Notes under the pieces: model-generated
Databases searched by the model: none
The model's input: the letters and a program-made list of their open reading frames with translations, nothing else
What the model was told of the DNA's origin: nothing
DNA from: Xanthostigma xanthostigma
Lineage: Eukaryota; Arthropoda; Insecta; Raphidioptera; Raphidiidae
Length of the DNA stretch: 64,000 nucleotides
Assembly (NCBI GenBank): GCA_963575645.1
Contig: OY754475.1
Span: 62,001-126,000 of the forward strand
Direction: 5' to 3'
Program-made: the position numbers and the translations under genes
Shown here: positions 37,572 to 51,295 of the stretch, in pieces
Layout: each line of letters begins with the position of its first letter
How positions within the stretch are numbered: the stretch's first letter is position 1

Positions 37572-39212
37572 ATCCTTAAGAAAACAATTCGGAACCAAAA
37601 CAAAAACCGTGCGATACCAGAAATATAATCACAATTTTTTTTGGCTATTCTTCGGTGCATAGAAGAAGAACAAAGAACTTTTTTATTATCGTCTCTATTT
37701 GGTTTCAAATGAATATTGCTGGTATCCAACTCGTATAAAAAACATCAAAGTTAATACGTGAGTCAAAACAATTATTTTTTAATATGACAAAAAAAAAAGA
37801 ACGTCGAGTGTAAGGCTTGTTTTATACAGAACTTTAAAATTAAAATCACTTCAACGTAAACTTAAGGTCAAATGCAAAAGTTACACGCTTAGTATTTTGT
37901 TTTAATGTTTTGCATAAACCCAGCATAACTGTGCATATTAAAGTTTTTCGGAATCAAATTTCGCGCAAGAAAATTCGTTTGCATTGTACGTGTGCCAAAA
38001 TTATGTACCTTTCCTAATTTCTAGTCCAAACCTTTAAAGTAATTGCAAAGCGGTTTCAATTAATCGTAACGCATCGGGCAGACGTTCGTTTATTCGGCGT
38101 TAGTATTTTGTTTTGTAAACGTGTCACTGATTCGACTTGAAATGAATGAAACTGATAGTATATAGTAAAAATACCGCGCACTTTCAATTGTTAATTGATT
38201 ATTTCATAGTTTTATTTGTGTTGTGTGTTAATTCACCAATAAACTGTATCAACTCCGATGCCTAGTCGACTTTTAACATCATCCGAAACGCATCCAATCG
38301 ATACTTTGTACATATTCCATTACGATTGCCAACATTTTTTTTTTATGTTTAACATACTGTATACAAATTCATCTTAGCAAGTTGTATATTTATCGAGAAA
38401 AACAAAAAAATTAAAAAAAAAAATACTTCACTGTGTCGTCATCAAACACAATAAATATTTTAAAGTAGATTTTTCCTTTTTCTCCTCTCATTTGTACATA
38501 CATTTCCCAATGAAATCATCATCAAATTTATAATAATAGACAATTATTATAGGGAATGTTATTTGTAATAAAATCGAAACGACCCGATCCAAATCAGGAA
38601 TAAATGTAGAATTTACATTGTCCTCGATTACTTACGCCATAACTATTGTATAAATATTGTTATATGTATAATACAAGTTATTTCACAAGGAAAATATAAA
38701 TGGAACTAAACATTTTTACTTGTCTTTCATTTCCTGCCCCAAAGATCATTTCAACAGAATCATATCGACAAACGTATACACATTCAAGATACCAGTATAT
38801 GAAACGACGGCATCTTCGGAGCTCAATGACTAACTCGGTCGGATCAGCTGTTGTATAAAATTATATACTTCAGCTCGATAAAAAAAAATTCCTGATGGGA
38901 ATCAGATTTAACGTAGCTGCGAAGATCGCATATGAGAGTATTGTCTTTTATCTGTTTGTCTAAAATCAACATTATAATATTAAATGGCATACTTCCTCTA
39001 TTTTAATATAACTGAAAATCTACCGATCGAAGAAAAAGAAAACAACAAGTTGCCTTTCGATAAACATGTAAAAGCTGTATAATTTCGAACGAAATCAGGA
39101 TGACAAAAGTATAAGTAATAAGTTTTACCTTGAATTTTGTACGTTGCCAATTAGTTCCTATAAATGTTTTACGTATTGAAACTGGGTCCGATAGGCTATC
39201 GACACAGCAAAC
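37572..39212. other. TMEM35 3' UTR and intergenic DNA
   Basis: No supported ORF. Several AATAAA hexamers (for example 38238-38243 and 38450-38455) could end a long TMEM35 3' UTR. The promoter and 5' UTR of the ZAD-C2H2 gene should lie before 39213. Confidence 0.5.
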
Positions 39213-40624
39213 ATGTGGGATGATAATAACGAAGAAGTTAAAGACATGTGCAGAGTATGTTTAGTTAGGAAATTAATACTGAGAGACATATTCACGTTAT
39301 CCTCAAGCATGGGAGTCTTGATAGCCGATGCGTTAATGGCTTGCGCTCCCGTTCAGGTAAACGTCAAACTAATTTAAAAGTTCAAATTGAATATATTTAA
39401 AAACTCGCGCGTCCGTACAATGTTTTATGCACCAAATGTGCTTTTATGAGACGTTCATGAATTTATTTTAATTAAGTTATCGACGATATATATAATATTT
39501 TTTTTCGAGTACAGATAATGAGAGAAGACGGAATGCCATCACTGATATGCGAATCGTGTTACTCGGAACTGGTGCGAGCCCATCAGTTTCAGAAGCTCGT
39601 GTTCGAGTCCGAAAAGATAATGCGCAAACACATCAGGAAGTTTAACGATAACATTGCCGAATACTATCCGGAAGAATCAGACGACAACACAGACGACTCC
39701 TACTTTGCGGACAGCTTTTGCGAGATCAAATTGGAAGTATTGCCGCTACCGTTCGCCGGAAACGATCACAACCAGAATCAAGGCGATTTCGAGTCGAACG
39801 ATAGAATCGAGGTCACACATAACGAAACCGCCGATCGACCAATGTCCGAACAGTCGCGCGGCAGCGACGAAATTGCAGTCGAGTCAACCGCTAGTACTTC
39901 GGTAGAAAAAAACAAGCAAGATTTCGAACCAAATATTGTGGAAACAAACGAAAAAGAAAACGTCATAGCAAAAAATGAAGATTCGTCGACGATAAACGAT
40001 GATGCCGATAAAACCGTTCATCTTTGCGACGTTTGTAACGAACGGGTCGACTCGGACTGTACTTGTCGCAACACTTCGCGGGGTAGTGAAACAAGGCGCG
40101 TTCGAACGTGCAAGAACTGTGACGCGTGTTTCGACAACGCGGACGAATTACGCAAACACGAATGCAAAAGTAACAAACCTTTTAAGTGCAGCACTTGTAA
40201 TAAAAAGTTCAAAAAAAAATACAACTTAACGATGCACGAACGGTCGCACGCGAGCGTAAAACCCTATCGGTGCGACGTTTGCGGCAGCCGGTTCAGTTCG
40301 TGGCGCAATTCAATTGTTCACAAACGTCGCCATACCGATGAGAAACTCCACAAATGCGACACATGCGAGAAGAGTTTCACCGACGGTAGCAGTCTGGAAT
40401 CGCATAAACGCGCTCATAAAGGCGAGAAACCGTTCGAGTGTGAATTTTGCGAGAAGTCTTTTTGTCGAATCGCTGCACTGAACCGACATAAAAGTACTCA
40501 TTCACCCGAGAAACCCTACGTGTGTAAAATCTGTAAGAAAGGTTACAGTCAGTTGCATTATTTCAATGTACATAGGAGTCGACACGAGACTCAAACGACA
40601 AAGAAAAAACTATCGGTGACCTAG
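39213..40624 (+). CDS. ZAD-C2H2 zinc-finger protein 1
   Basis: Probable nuclear DNA-binding factor of the arthropod ZAD family. Exons 39213-39356 and 39515-40624 (phase 0 junction) give 417 residues. The ZAD domain (about 16-90) has both zinc pairs, CRVC in exon 1 and CESC just after the intron, and ends with a helix LVFESEKIMRKHIRKF; ZADs usually dimerise. An acidic, poorly conserved linker (about 95-235) follows. Next come a degenerate C2HC finger (CKNCDACFDNADELRKHEC) and five canonical C2H2 fingers, starting FKCSTC, YRCDVC, HKCDTC, FECEFC and YVCKIC, with TGEKP-like linkers (GEKPF, PEKPY). The first ATG in the exon places CRVC at residue 13, as usual for the family. Orthology within this fast-evolving family cannot be judged by eye. 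Confidence 0.92.
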
Positions 40625-40962
40625 TGTTTTAAATTATGCGTTATAATATTCATGTTATAAATTATTATTTACTATTGCGGTTATTGTATCGGTGCTGCCA
40701 TCTTAGGTTCAGTCGTTCAATTCCACTGTGATTAATGATTATAGTACAAAAAATCGAATGTTTGTTACTTTATTGTTTGATTTATATGCAGAATTCTATT
40801 TGTTTTAAGTGGACGTGTATTGTTGGGCGCCCCGTACATTCGAAATTATTTATGAGATATAATAATGAACTTGGAAAATTACGTTTGTTCGCGATAGAAT
40901 TTTTCGTTGATACAATTAATTTTCAAAGTGATATAAAAATGTTTTTTCATAAAATGTAAAAT

Positions 40963-40968
40963 AATAAA
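40963..40968 (+). terminator. Poly(A) signal AATAAA of ZAD-C2H2 gene 1
   Basis: An AATAAA hexamer about 340 bp after the stop at 40624, followed by AT-rich DNA; the most plausible 3' end signal for this gene. Confidence 0.4.
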
Positions 40969-43900
40969 GAATTTTAAATACAATTACAGAGTATTGTTTT
41001 CAATTAAACCTTTATAAGAGCCCTGATTACAAATCATAATGCAATTATTTGTTATTCAGTGACAGACGTTACAATCGTGCGCTTCCGTTTTAGTAAAACG
41101 TCTCAGAAGCGTATGTGCTTCCATTCAGGAAATTGTGTTTAAAATTATTTTTTAGTGTAGCTGTATATTATGCTTTCATGCGACGTCACTACTAAAAAAT
41201 CAATACTATATTTCGTTTAATCAATAGAAATTAAGTCCTACCTCACAAAAATTTTGTAAAAAAACGTGTACATACTGGAGAGAGACTTTTGCCCGATTCA
41301 ATAAATTATTCACCGCCGAATGTCACAGCTAACGATACCTTTTGTCAAAATAAGTTAATTACATTAAATAACGATTAAGCAAGTCTATAATTATAGAATT
41401 AAAAAAAAAAATAGGTTTTGCGTGCACGCAAAACAAAATAATTGCCATTAGCAAATTAGGTGCACTAAGTTTAAATTAAATAATTATTTCTGCACAAGTA
41501 GATATCTAAATAAGTAAGTAATGTGTTAATCAACGTTTAGAAAAAGTATTAAAAAAATATATATTTACACGAAACAAATAGTCGCCATTAGCTATAATCA
41601 GTCCAAATTATATTATTAAATCGACAGGGGTATTTAAGAAATCATAAATTTAAGGTCGTATTTTAAGACAATTGCGTTAATCGCTACACGTCTTGTGAAA
41701 TAATTCCACCAAGAAAGTTATTTATTTCCATATCATATCGCGTTTCCAGGAAACTGTGACGAAGACGCTGCTATATAATTCAAACGAAAAAACGGCGCAT
41801 ACATCATTGCGTCTCATAATATATAATACTACATCACTCGTAATTAAATCTCTGTGTCGACAATTAAAAGAAGGAACTTTGTCGTCCAACAAACATTTTT
41901 TTCTTCTTTTTATTACAGTTAATGTCGACGTTACGCTGTTGTTTATTTGATCTCTCATTTGTTTCTCACAATTGCCAGTGTTCATTTGTTACCCTTTTTT
42001 TTAATTATCGCTCGACATCAACATTCCGTTCTGTAAGATATTTTTTTAAGCGATCTCAGGTCAGTGGCGTGGAGAATAAATGACGCAGGTGCTTTTGAAA
42101 ATAATTCTGTGAAGACGGTTGGCTAATTTGGTTAATTAATATTTTTCTAGCTATATAGGTAAATTTACGGAGGAAAAAATGCAACGGTCCGTTCATCAAA
42201 CGGCGAATGACCTCCTGACAAACAATGTTGACCTCTGACCTTTTTGTCTTTGCGCGCAGGTGCTTCTGTGGGCACAACTATAAAGCGCACACATCTTGCT
42301 TTCTTCTCCCATAGGCTATATAAACATATAAGAACATCGAACGCTGTACCACTTGTCATATAGAACAAGGGATGCCCAGCAATCCGGAAGTACATTTCTC
42401 CGAATCGATACAGAAAAATGAATGCGTCGTTGATATCAACATTTTTCTCGTTTACAATTCAATATTTCGGACACTTCAAAATTTTCTTTTACAGAAAATA
42501 TATATAATACTAACAATTTGACTTGACATCAACGAAAATCAAATAAGCAAATACACAAGTATACCAATGAATAAATATTATAAGCTGCGCGTGCAATTTT
42601 GAAATCACCGCGGATCTAGAAAAATGTCAGCGTTAAATGCAAACTTGGACATCCCCGATCTCAGTGTGGAGATCTCGATGACCCGTGAGTTTAACATATA
42701 CACAATATGTAAAACAACTGACCATCGCGTCGTGCCGCATGGCCATTCAGCATCCTAGATCTACACACTCTACACGGTATACAGAGCGTCTTTCGAAAAT
42801 GTTTCACACTAATATGGCAAGTAGGTACTTTTCCATAAAACTGAACCTTGAGACGAACGCTGACAGAAAACGGCTTAATAATTTTGACAAGCACGCGCGC
42901 AATTACGAAGAGATACAGAAACGATTTACTTCTAAGCTATACATGCATATAGACTTAGCTTGCGTATAGTTCTCCCCACGCGAAATTCACAAAATTTTAC
43001 TTAAAAAAAACTGTTTGGTACCGTTATTCATCTGTTTAAAAAAAAACAACAACAACGGGAAATATCTTCACATATAACACGTAATCAAAATAAAAAATAA
43101 TAAAAGACACGTTTCATTCTTCATCATAAAAAATAAAATCATAAAACCGATTCTACTAATTTAGAAAAGAAAGAAGGGTAATTAAAGTACACTCAGTCAG
43201 GTGTATTCAAATCGGTAAATATTCTGCGTGCCCTGAGATAGCTAGGTGATTAGGTAAGCCGTGAGAGTTGAGCGCTCTCCACGCATATTTCGTCTTTATT
43301 TCTAATAAACGCGTCACGAACGGCTGTATATTAATACACCATAAACGCAGATGAAACGCCATGGCTCGTTATTATTTTTGTTTCGCCGCTGTCGTTTTTT
43401 TATCTTGCTTGATGCAAGGAGAGTTGGCAGTTTTTTTTTTTAAGTAATACTTCTTTAGGAACGCTGAATTTTCAAAAGGACATAAAACTGACACGTACAA
43501 CGGGAGAACGAGTGAAAAATAACAGGGAGGTATACGTGTATTTTTTATGTATAAGTGTATATACATCTATTTTAAATTATAATAACAAATTATAAATTAT
43601 AATAACAATAGAATATGAGGAATAGGTCAATTGATTAATTAATTATTATAGATTTATATGACAAGACACATACTTATATTGAAAACCTGTAAAGCAAGTA
43701 AGTGAGCGCTCTGCGTTCTTTTCGTATACGCATTACCTACAAAAAAATGATGCTGCGATTTAGACAGGTATTTTTAATATAATATGAAAGTACCTTAAAG
43801 TCCATTTCATTTTTATTTATATGTTAGAATGTGACCACACGGAAATGGCTTGTTCGATACCATACCATATACTCTGAATAAATCTGTCCACAGTCCCGAT

Positions 43901-45920
43901 GGCTATAAAAAAAATCACACGGTAAAGCTGATCTTGAAATTTCGTCAAATCGGGAAAATAATCCCGTCGAAAATCTATAATACGCGATTTAGCGAAATAC
44001 CCGGGACCCGGTCGCAAAAATGCGGAAATAATAACGACTTCGTCGAAAATATATACTTAAATCAGAAAATATTTTCAAGTCGTGAATCATTAATAATATT
44101 ATATGATTCAACCTTCGTGAATATTAAATATTGGCACAAGAAAACACGTTGAGCGTTACTAATTCCGATCAAACAATCTGACATAAACCATTAATTCAAA
44201 TTTTAAATTCGGAAACGTCCTTAACGTTCGACATGTGAATTTTTATGTGCCTGTATCATTTTACATTATTTATGTAAATATTTTGTCGAGAGAGAAGAAA
44301 AAAATGAAACAAGGTTATTATGCACGAAAATCAAACAGACATAAATTTATAAAAATTGCAACGGTACAATATGCTAATATTTGCCAACTGAAGCAAACGA
44401 CAGTCGCAACAAACAAACGTATTTCATTTGTCACGTTAGATAAAAAGGACACGCCAACATATAATGAACATTCTTGTATAATACGAAAAAGTGGGAGTGT
44501 GGCACACTCGTTTGTTAATGTGTCGCGATGGTCATCTTTTTCTAAATACTTATTCTTATAATATACCCACATGTTTTCTGTGGTGTACAGTAACAAATGG
44601 AATGTGTTATGCGATTTTGTTTATTTATTGCACAAGCGTTGAAGACGCACGGGCGATTACAATAAACGTGACAAATGCGTATAAGCGCTTTTGTATATTT
44701 TTTTATTTCACGAATACATGTCGATATTAAAGTTAAAAATTTTAAATGGTCAAAGCCGTGGCTATACACAAAAATTCTGGTTGAGGGATGTAGGTATATT
44801 TAATTCGAATCATACCTATAGGTATTATAGTACCTAGGTGCAGCTATGTAGGATTATATCCATTGTTAATGGAAAAAAAAGTATTAAAAACATATGATAA
44901 TAATAATTCCCTTGTTACTTGGGGGCCCTGTAAGTACATTATTAGTTTTAGTCCCTATATGTGGGAATCCGTCCCTGATATGGGGACGATTATTTTAACT
45001 GGAAGCCGTGAAGCTTTATAATGTCAGGACTGTACTGTTTGTCTGCGACGGAATTGTCATTTTAATTCGCTGAGGGAAGGCGCCGGGGGCATGTCCGCAC
45101 CCCCTGCTCCGATTCCTGGCTACGGAGCGATCGCCCAGTAAAATGGAATCTAGCAAAATCAAAGACGGCGGCGACGGCAGAGAAACTCGCGATGGAAAAA
45201 AAAATTATCACCGCACAAATACAGACAAAGACAGAGCATCTATCGGTTTATTTGTAACAGGTATAGAATGTTGTGTTACTTGCCGTGAACCGTTACAGTA
45301 AAAGCTATACGGGCAGGGTTGTCGATTGTATCGATTTCAGAAGAATTTGTCCCGTCTCCCGACGTTCAAATTCAAAAGCTAGAAAATTTTATGTTCTTAA
45401 AAGTGAAACTTTTTTACGCACGGTGAAGTGAATTATGGATTCATCTGACTAGACGACACGATATGTTGCGCTATAGCAAATACACTATTCGATCGGTGAG
45501 GTTTTGGCACTGCGACCTGAAGAGATCAAACATTTTATTTACCAAGTATATTGCAGGCGGTCCCAACGAAGGCACTGCAGGACAGTTCTTCAGGGCAGGA
45601 AGAGTATATAGAATATCTCATCACTGCAGTCGGCAAATTCAAAGTCTTCCCTCGGTAATTTAACTGGAGCGATTCCCTTCTGTTGCGCTGCAGTTGAAAA
45701 CTTGTCTGAAAATAAAGAAAGACCGTTATAGAATTTTTTTTTGAAAGTAAAATAGCTATACATTTGGGCAGGAAGGCGACATGAAATTCTATCGTCATTA
45801 AAATATACTAAAAAAAATAATCAAATTTCGAAGTCGATGTCAATTTAATCGCCTAAACTATTATAAATATTTTTTTTTGTTTCATAAACTGAAAATTATA
45901 TTCTATTAATTAATAAAAAA

Positions 45921-46113
45921 TCGCAGGGTTGTGGACAAATATTAGATTTATTAATTGTACGACGTTTCGTCTATAAATTTAGACTTTTTCAAGTACAAAT
46001 TGAAAATTATTTAAAACAAATAATAATAATTTTCAATTTGTACTTGAAAAAGTCTAAATTTATAGACGAAACGTCGTACAATTAATAAATCTAATATTTG
46101 TCCACAATTCTGC
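45921..46113. mobile_element. Inverted-repeat element, Penelope-like motif family, copy 2
   Basis: Near-perfect arms of about 88 bp (45921-46009 and 46027-46113) flank a short AT loop. Each arm carries gtacgacgtttcgtctataa / tagacgaaacgtcgtac. On the plus strand of the right arm, the string acttgaaaaagtc, an AT-rich loop, tatagac and gaaacgtc form a GTCTA/TAGAC hairpin followed by GAAAC. This recalls the degenerate hammerhead-type motif found in Penelope-like elements. The flank tctcgatggacacgat, followed by the TA repeat, matches the flank of copy 1 (1798-1826). Confidence 0.6.
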
Positions 46114-46149
46114 AATTGTTTATTCATTATTATCTCGATGGACACGATA

Positions 46150-46156
<7 letters not shown>

Positions 46157-46210
<54 letters not shown>
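46157..46210. repeat. TA dinucleotide microsatellite
   Basis: About 54 bp of uninterrupted alternating TA directly after the shared flank of the inverted element at 45921-46113. Copy 1 has only a short tatata at the same place (1822-1827), so the tract expanded in this copy. Confidence 0.9.
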
Positions 46211-46216
<6 letters not shown>

Positions 46217-46397
46217 TCTATAATTAGTATAGACAACGACGCCTCAACAATCAAGTACTTTTGAAACGTTGAAAGTTCTTTTAAAGACATTGTGATTATA
46301 AAATGCATCATTAAAAAAAATTGTATAAGCGCGTAGTAAAATATCAAGTGTTTTTGCATGCCGCGAAAAAACTTTTACGGTCGGTAACCCTAGCTAT

Positions 46398-46465
46398 ATA
46401 GTGGTCAGTCGAAGAGATGCCCGTGTCGCAGGTCGTGGGTTCGATTCTCTCTCTTCTTACACGGG
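46398..46465 (+). repeat. tRNA-Asp-like SINE head
   Basis: tatagtggtcagtcg resembles the A box and gtgggttcgattct the B box of a tRNA. The loop contains GTC in about the anticodon position. The acceptor and anticodon stems do not pair well, so I read this as the tRNA-derived start of a SINE, whose body would extend to the right. Confidence 0.45.
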
Positions 46466-48461
46466 TCACCTCCGCACGGCGCGCAATGTATACAAGCTCG
46501 CTCAAAAACCGGTCTCTATAGAGCGAGGAAATATTCCATGTACCGCAAAAGTAGGAAGCGACGAAGTGCCGCCATGCCCGCGGAGGTCTCGGAAGATTAT
46601 TATATTGCAGCCATTGAGGTTTATTTCCGATGGGTTAGTCGCCCGATCGATCGTCCATCATATAAAGTCGAACCGCCGAGGCGTCTCAACAATGTTCTTT
46701 TTAATGTTCCGTGTAAACTATCTGACGTAAAAAATTGAAATTTGCAGGCACAGGGATAGAGTGTGGTGGCTCAAATACGAACGCGAACTATACAAGTTGA
46801 ATTTCTATTCTGCAGGGGGTCAGTTTTCAAGGAGGCAAATTGTTTTCTTTTTCAGTTCGAGATTAATGACTCGCGTCGTGTCTTAAATATACCGCGTCCT
46901 TGTGTTAGATCTTCAAAAAAAGCAATAAACTTTAAATTATCTATTTATATAATTATCATTGTTAACATTCCGATAACAGATAATAAACAAATTGCGCAAC
47001 GCGTTAAGTGCATTGTTTTATTATTCTTGACGAATATAAACAATAAATTAACTATGACAATAACCGAAGAAAACAACATGACGAGCAACCATGAGAGTTC
47101 AATAATTATTTATTAAGTTATCTGGCGCTAATGCTGATTCATATTGTATTTTCAGTTTATTATTCTTTTTTAAGCACACAATTATTGAAAAATCCCTTCA
47201 GTCCGTTGATTTAAGGGTTTGTAATAGAGACTGTTGTTTCAGTTGTTGAGCGTGTATAATTATTTATTTATTTTTTTACAAAAAATATTTTAACTATAGG
47301 TTATTTAATATACATTTCGTGATTTATACATTTTTTTACATTAAAACTTATGAGAAATCGCTCATAATATATATCTATATGGTTGTAGGTATAGGTAATG
47401 TTAAAGTTACAATTTTGATGTTGTTTTCTGTGTTAAAGATCTCGCATCGCGGTCAGCGCAACAAATCTTCGGAGTTTTCTAATTAAATTATACGCATATA
47501 AAAGCGAAGAGATGAATTCTCATATAAATTTCTTTTTATGAAAACTATAAACATTTTAAAAATGTCAACAATTAAAACCATAATTAATTTTTCCAACATT
47601 AAAATTTCACGCACGTACAAACTCACTCGAGATTTGAGATATTATCACCCGGCTTATATGCATATAATATAGGTAGTATAGTAGTACCTATACATGTACC
47701 TACGTTACGTACAAAAACTGGTCCACACCGAAAAATTACTATTTCATTTGACATTTTAAACTTGCATCCATAAATAAGTTCATTTCGACGTACCGTCACG
47801 ACGCGGTACAGAACTACAAGACGTCTCAACACCGTCGTCGATATAAGTAGTATATAATCTCGGATCACTATGTCGACGGCGGTCCTATCTCACTGTCGTT
47901 AATTAATAGGTTCGTCTTCTGCGCGATCGTTGAAGTCTCCGCGTGTCTAACGCAGGCGTCTCATGAACGCCCAGTTCGCTAGTCCTAGATGGTCATTTAT
48001 TCTTCTTAAATCAACATATTATATAATAAACAAATCAAAGTGAACGCTAAATAACTTAGTTTTCCAGTAGCTATTTTGTTTTTAAGTTATTCAGTGTTCA
48101 TACGTATAGATTTGGTTTTTACTATAATATAAGTAGGTAAGTATATGCCTTTATCAAACGGGTATGTCGTATATGCGATCGTTAAAGTCTCCGGGTAATG
48201 CGCCGCCGACAAGGCCAATTATTTCGACGGAGTTTGGACAGACGACAGTTCGGCGAGCGGACACCGCGACGCGTGTAGGCTCTGACAAAATACACACAGC
48301 AGCATATATAGGTGCAGAGAAATAATATTATTTAAAAAACACATCGCAGGCTGATGCAATTTACACGTCATATCTTTTGGTGCTGGTCAAAGTGTTGTGT
48401 ATATGGTTCTTGTCATCTTAAGAGAGCTGCTCTTGCGGCACTCGTTTTATTTATTTACCGA

Positions 48462-48507
48462 TTGTAGATTACAGACGCTCGACAACTAAAGTCTTTAACG
48501 ACTAATT
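48462..48507 (+). repeat. Short dispersed repeat, tgtagattatagacgctcg family, copy 2
   Basis: ttgtagattacagacgctcg followed by acaactaaagtctttaacg, matching 8962-9005 and 53275-53315. Confidence 0.5.
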
Positions 48508-48539
48508 ATTACGTCAAATTAAAACGACATCGCAAGCGG

Positions 48540-48600
48540 AGGTGCGATTTGAACCCACGACAGTTTGATCTATAAAGGTCAGAGCTGCACATACCTACTA
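48540..48600 (-). repeat. tRNA-like SINE head, minus strand
   Basis: On the minus strand, cgtgggttcaaatcgcacc is a good B box, preceded by gctctgacctttatagatc, which resembles a D-arm/anticodon region. It is adjacent to the tgtagattacagacgctcg repeat, so the two may belong to one element. Confidence 0.4.
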
Positions 48601-49135
48601 CCTGCCACTAAAGTTGAACTTGATCGAAATATGACGCAACGACGTTGACTACTTTTCAAGACTTTTTCAGAGGCTTTCGCGTGACTTTTACAGCTAGCGA
48701 CCTCTTTATTCGGGGTTATATACAATTGTAAAAAGCCATAGTAACAATTCTTAGCCAAAACAGAGTCTATAATTAAGGGCAGCAGTTTATTTCTGAGACA
48801 TACGATTATAAAAAAACTGATATGTCGCGGTCGTGTCTTGTCACTGTCCATCCTAATCGAGTCGGACTGTGGTCAGACAAGGACGGACACACAAGCGCAC
48901 ACGTCTTTTTGAATATACAAAATTTAATATAAAGACTGGAAACGAACAATGGCGCTGTTTCAGTAACGTTCGGTACGCGCTGTGTGAATCTTTCAAAAAA
49001 AAAAATTTGAACCAAAAAGTTTCCAGTCAATCAGTTTGATTTGTCTATTTCGGTTTTTTTTCTCGTAGATTTTCGATTCGGAATCTGCATACCGCGATTT
49101 TATTTATTAATCAGACAGCCGGGTGTTGACTTATT

Positions 49136-49177
49136 TAGTTGCGAGTCCGACTTCGCTCGAGAGTCAAGTTCTGTGCG
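49136..49177 (+). repeat. Dispersed repeat, cgacttcgctcg family, copy 2
   Basis: The string gcgagtccgacttcgctcg followed by agagtcaagttctgtgc matches 31501-31545. Confidence 0.5.
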
Positions 49178-51295
49178 GATATACAATCTTCAAATTGCAG
49201 TTAGGCTGTGAGTATATTGGCTTGTTATTGCAGTGATAACTAAGTACTTATTCGAATTTTGCGGATATAGGATGTCGATTCGAAATTAATGATTTTTTTT
49301 TGCTTAATCATTTTTGATAGATTTCAAATCTTAAGTCTACCGGTATACCTCTCGACGAAATAATTAATATAATAACAACGGTTCTAAACAAACTTCCAAA
49401 TCCCGGGGTGCCCCTCCCTAATGAAATGTCCATTATATATATTTTTTTTTCAAATAATTATAAAGTAAACATGGATGGTTTCTGCAGTATGTGCAGATAA
49501 CATCTATCTCGAGTAGATATACGGTCTTTTATTAATATAGCTATCAAAAATTTCGAAAACTGCATCCATCATAAAATGTTGCAAGCGCATATTCAAATAC
49601 GGAAAACATTTTTCAAATCGGTTCGGTTTCGAAATGTCAAGTGCCGCACTCGACCAAGCCGTCTTTTTACAACCAGTCTTCAACAATGTTAAGTTGAGAG
49701 CAAATCCAGAGCTATATAGGTATATTATATCAAGTTAGGTGTAATGGTCATTAAATACACGCGTTGTTACAACATATACAATAAAAATCAAAGAGAGAGA
49801 GAGAGAGAGCCAATAAGCGACGCTTATTATGTATTAAATCAAAACATAGGTACTTAAACCAATTAATAATCGATAGGTACGATCTTTAAAAAAAAAAAAT
49901 TAAGCAGTAGGCCACCGATCGAGTGGCGCGCATCCAAGGTCTCCCACAGCATCTGTTATCATCGAAGTTGCAGATCGCGCGTTCGAGAGCGCTCTTCAAC
50001 TGTTCGACTGACAGAAGAACATCGCGCGCGCAAATGTAAACATCGGAACGTCGCGTCGTCGCGAATATAACAAACGAACGATATATTGCAGTTGTCACGG
50101 ATCAGATTTTCAAATGTCAACTGGATTTAAAAAAAAAACCTTGGGTTCGTGCTGATGTTTAAATCGCACTCTGTGTAATGACAAATGACGATCGTTTATT
50201 AGTGATGTCGTGTATGGCGGATATTTTTAATGCAATTAATTGATAAAATGCGCATTTAAAAACGAGTGAATATTAATTTAAATTATAGCTTTACATATAA
50301 TAAATTGGAATTGTACCTACACAATTAACTTAGGTGGAATTTTCCAAAGTGCTACAGTTGTGTGAAAAAAAAATATTATACACTATAGACGGTATAAAAA
50401 TAAACAAAACTAATTATATAAATCAAAATAAGCAGACAATACTGAAACAAAAAAATAATCGGATAAAAAATAGCAAATTATTGTTAATGAAACGACATAC
50501 TCTATAGTAGCAAACAAATAAAATGGAATCTATTTATTGAATTTAACAATTAAATAATGTGAATATCAATTTGCGCACAGCATAATTTATCAATCAATCT
50601 TGTCTTTTGTTGTTTTAACATCACGGCTGACAACATTATAATGCTAAAAGCGATAAATATAATACAATAGTAGCAAATTATGACACGTGACTGGACAATT
50701 AAACATTGCCTTTGCATTGTAACGTTCGCCGAATACTATTAGACAGTTTAGCAGCGAATAAAATCATAAAATGCATTGTTGTTTGTGTTTGGTTTAGTGT
50801 GCGATTGAGTTTCTAAAGCAGGTGCTTCGCAACAATATATAAGGCAGGTAATTTTACTAATTATTTTATAGTACAGGTTGCACCGAGTAAGTATCTATAT
50901 AAAAAATAAATGCACCTTGATATTACGTATCTACGTATTTTAACCTGTGGAACTCTCATGCAACGCGGACATAGTAAAGCAAACCTAAGAATGAGTAGGT
51001 ATGCTTTGCATTGTTTCAATGCTAATTGCAGACGCTCCACTAAGCTTAAGTCAGCGACAAACTATTATAGTCACTGACAAATTTTTTTTCAGAATCTAAA
51101 TCAAAAGAAATACAGAATATAGGTAGCTATATGCTTTTCAAAATCAGCGTAAGTTTGAAGAAGTATTGAGAAATAAAAAAAAATTGGTTGTCTGTAAAGT
51201 CGGTTTACGGACGATAGTTTTACGTGATAACGTATTCCGCTCGAATATCATATTTAATAATACATTACTGCGCTCTCGCTTGCACGCACAGGGTC

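Noticed and set aside
45143..45301. Short frame MESSKIKDGGDGRETRDGKK... as a small gene
   Set aside because: About 52 codons, no homology recognised, no supporting splice or poly(A) context.
45921..46113. Active hammerhead ribozyme
   Set aside because: The first conserved box (CUGANGA) is degenerate and lacks the essential G, so only a motif resemblance is claimed.
46398..46465. Functional tRNA-Asp gene
   Set aside because: A and B boxes are present but the stems do not pair adequately by eye; SINE head or pseudogene preferred.
46401..46730. Plus-strand open frame overlapping a tRNA-like sequence
   Set aside because: It begins within the A-box-like segment of a probable SINE; no protein family recognised.
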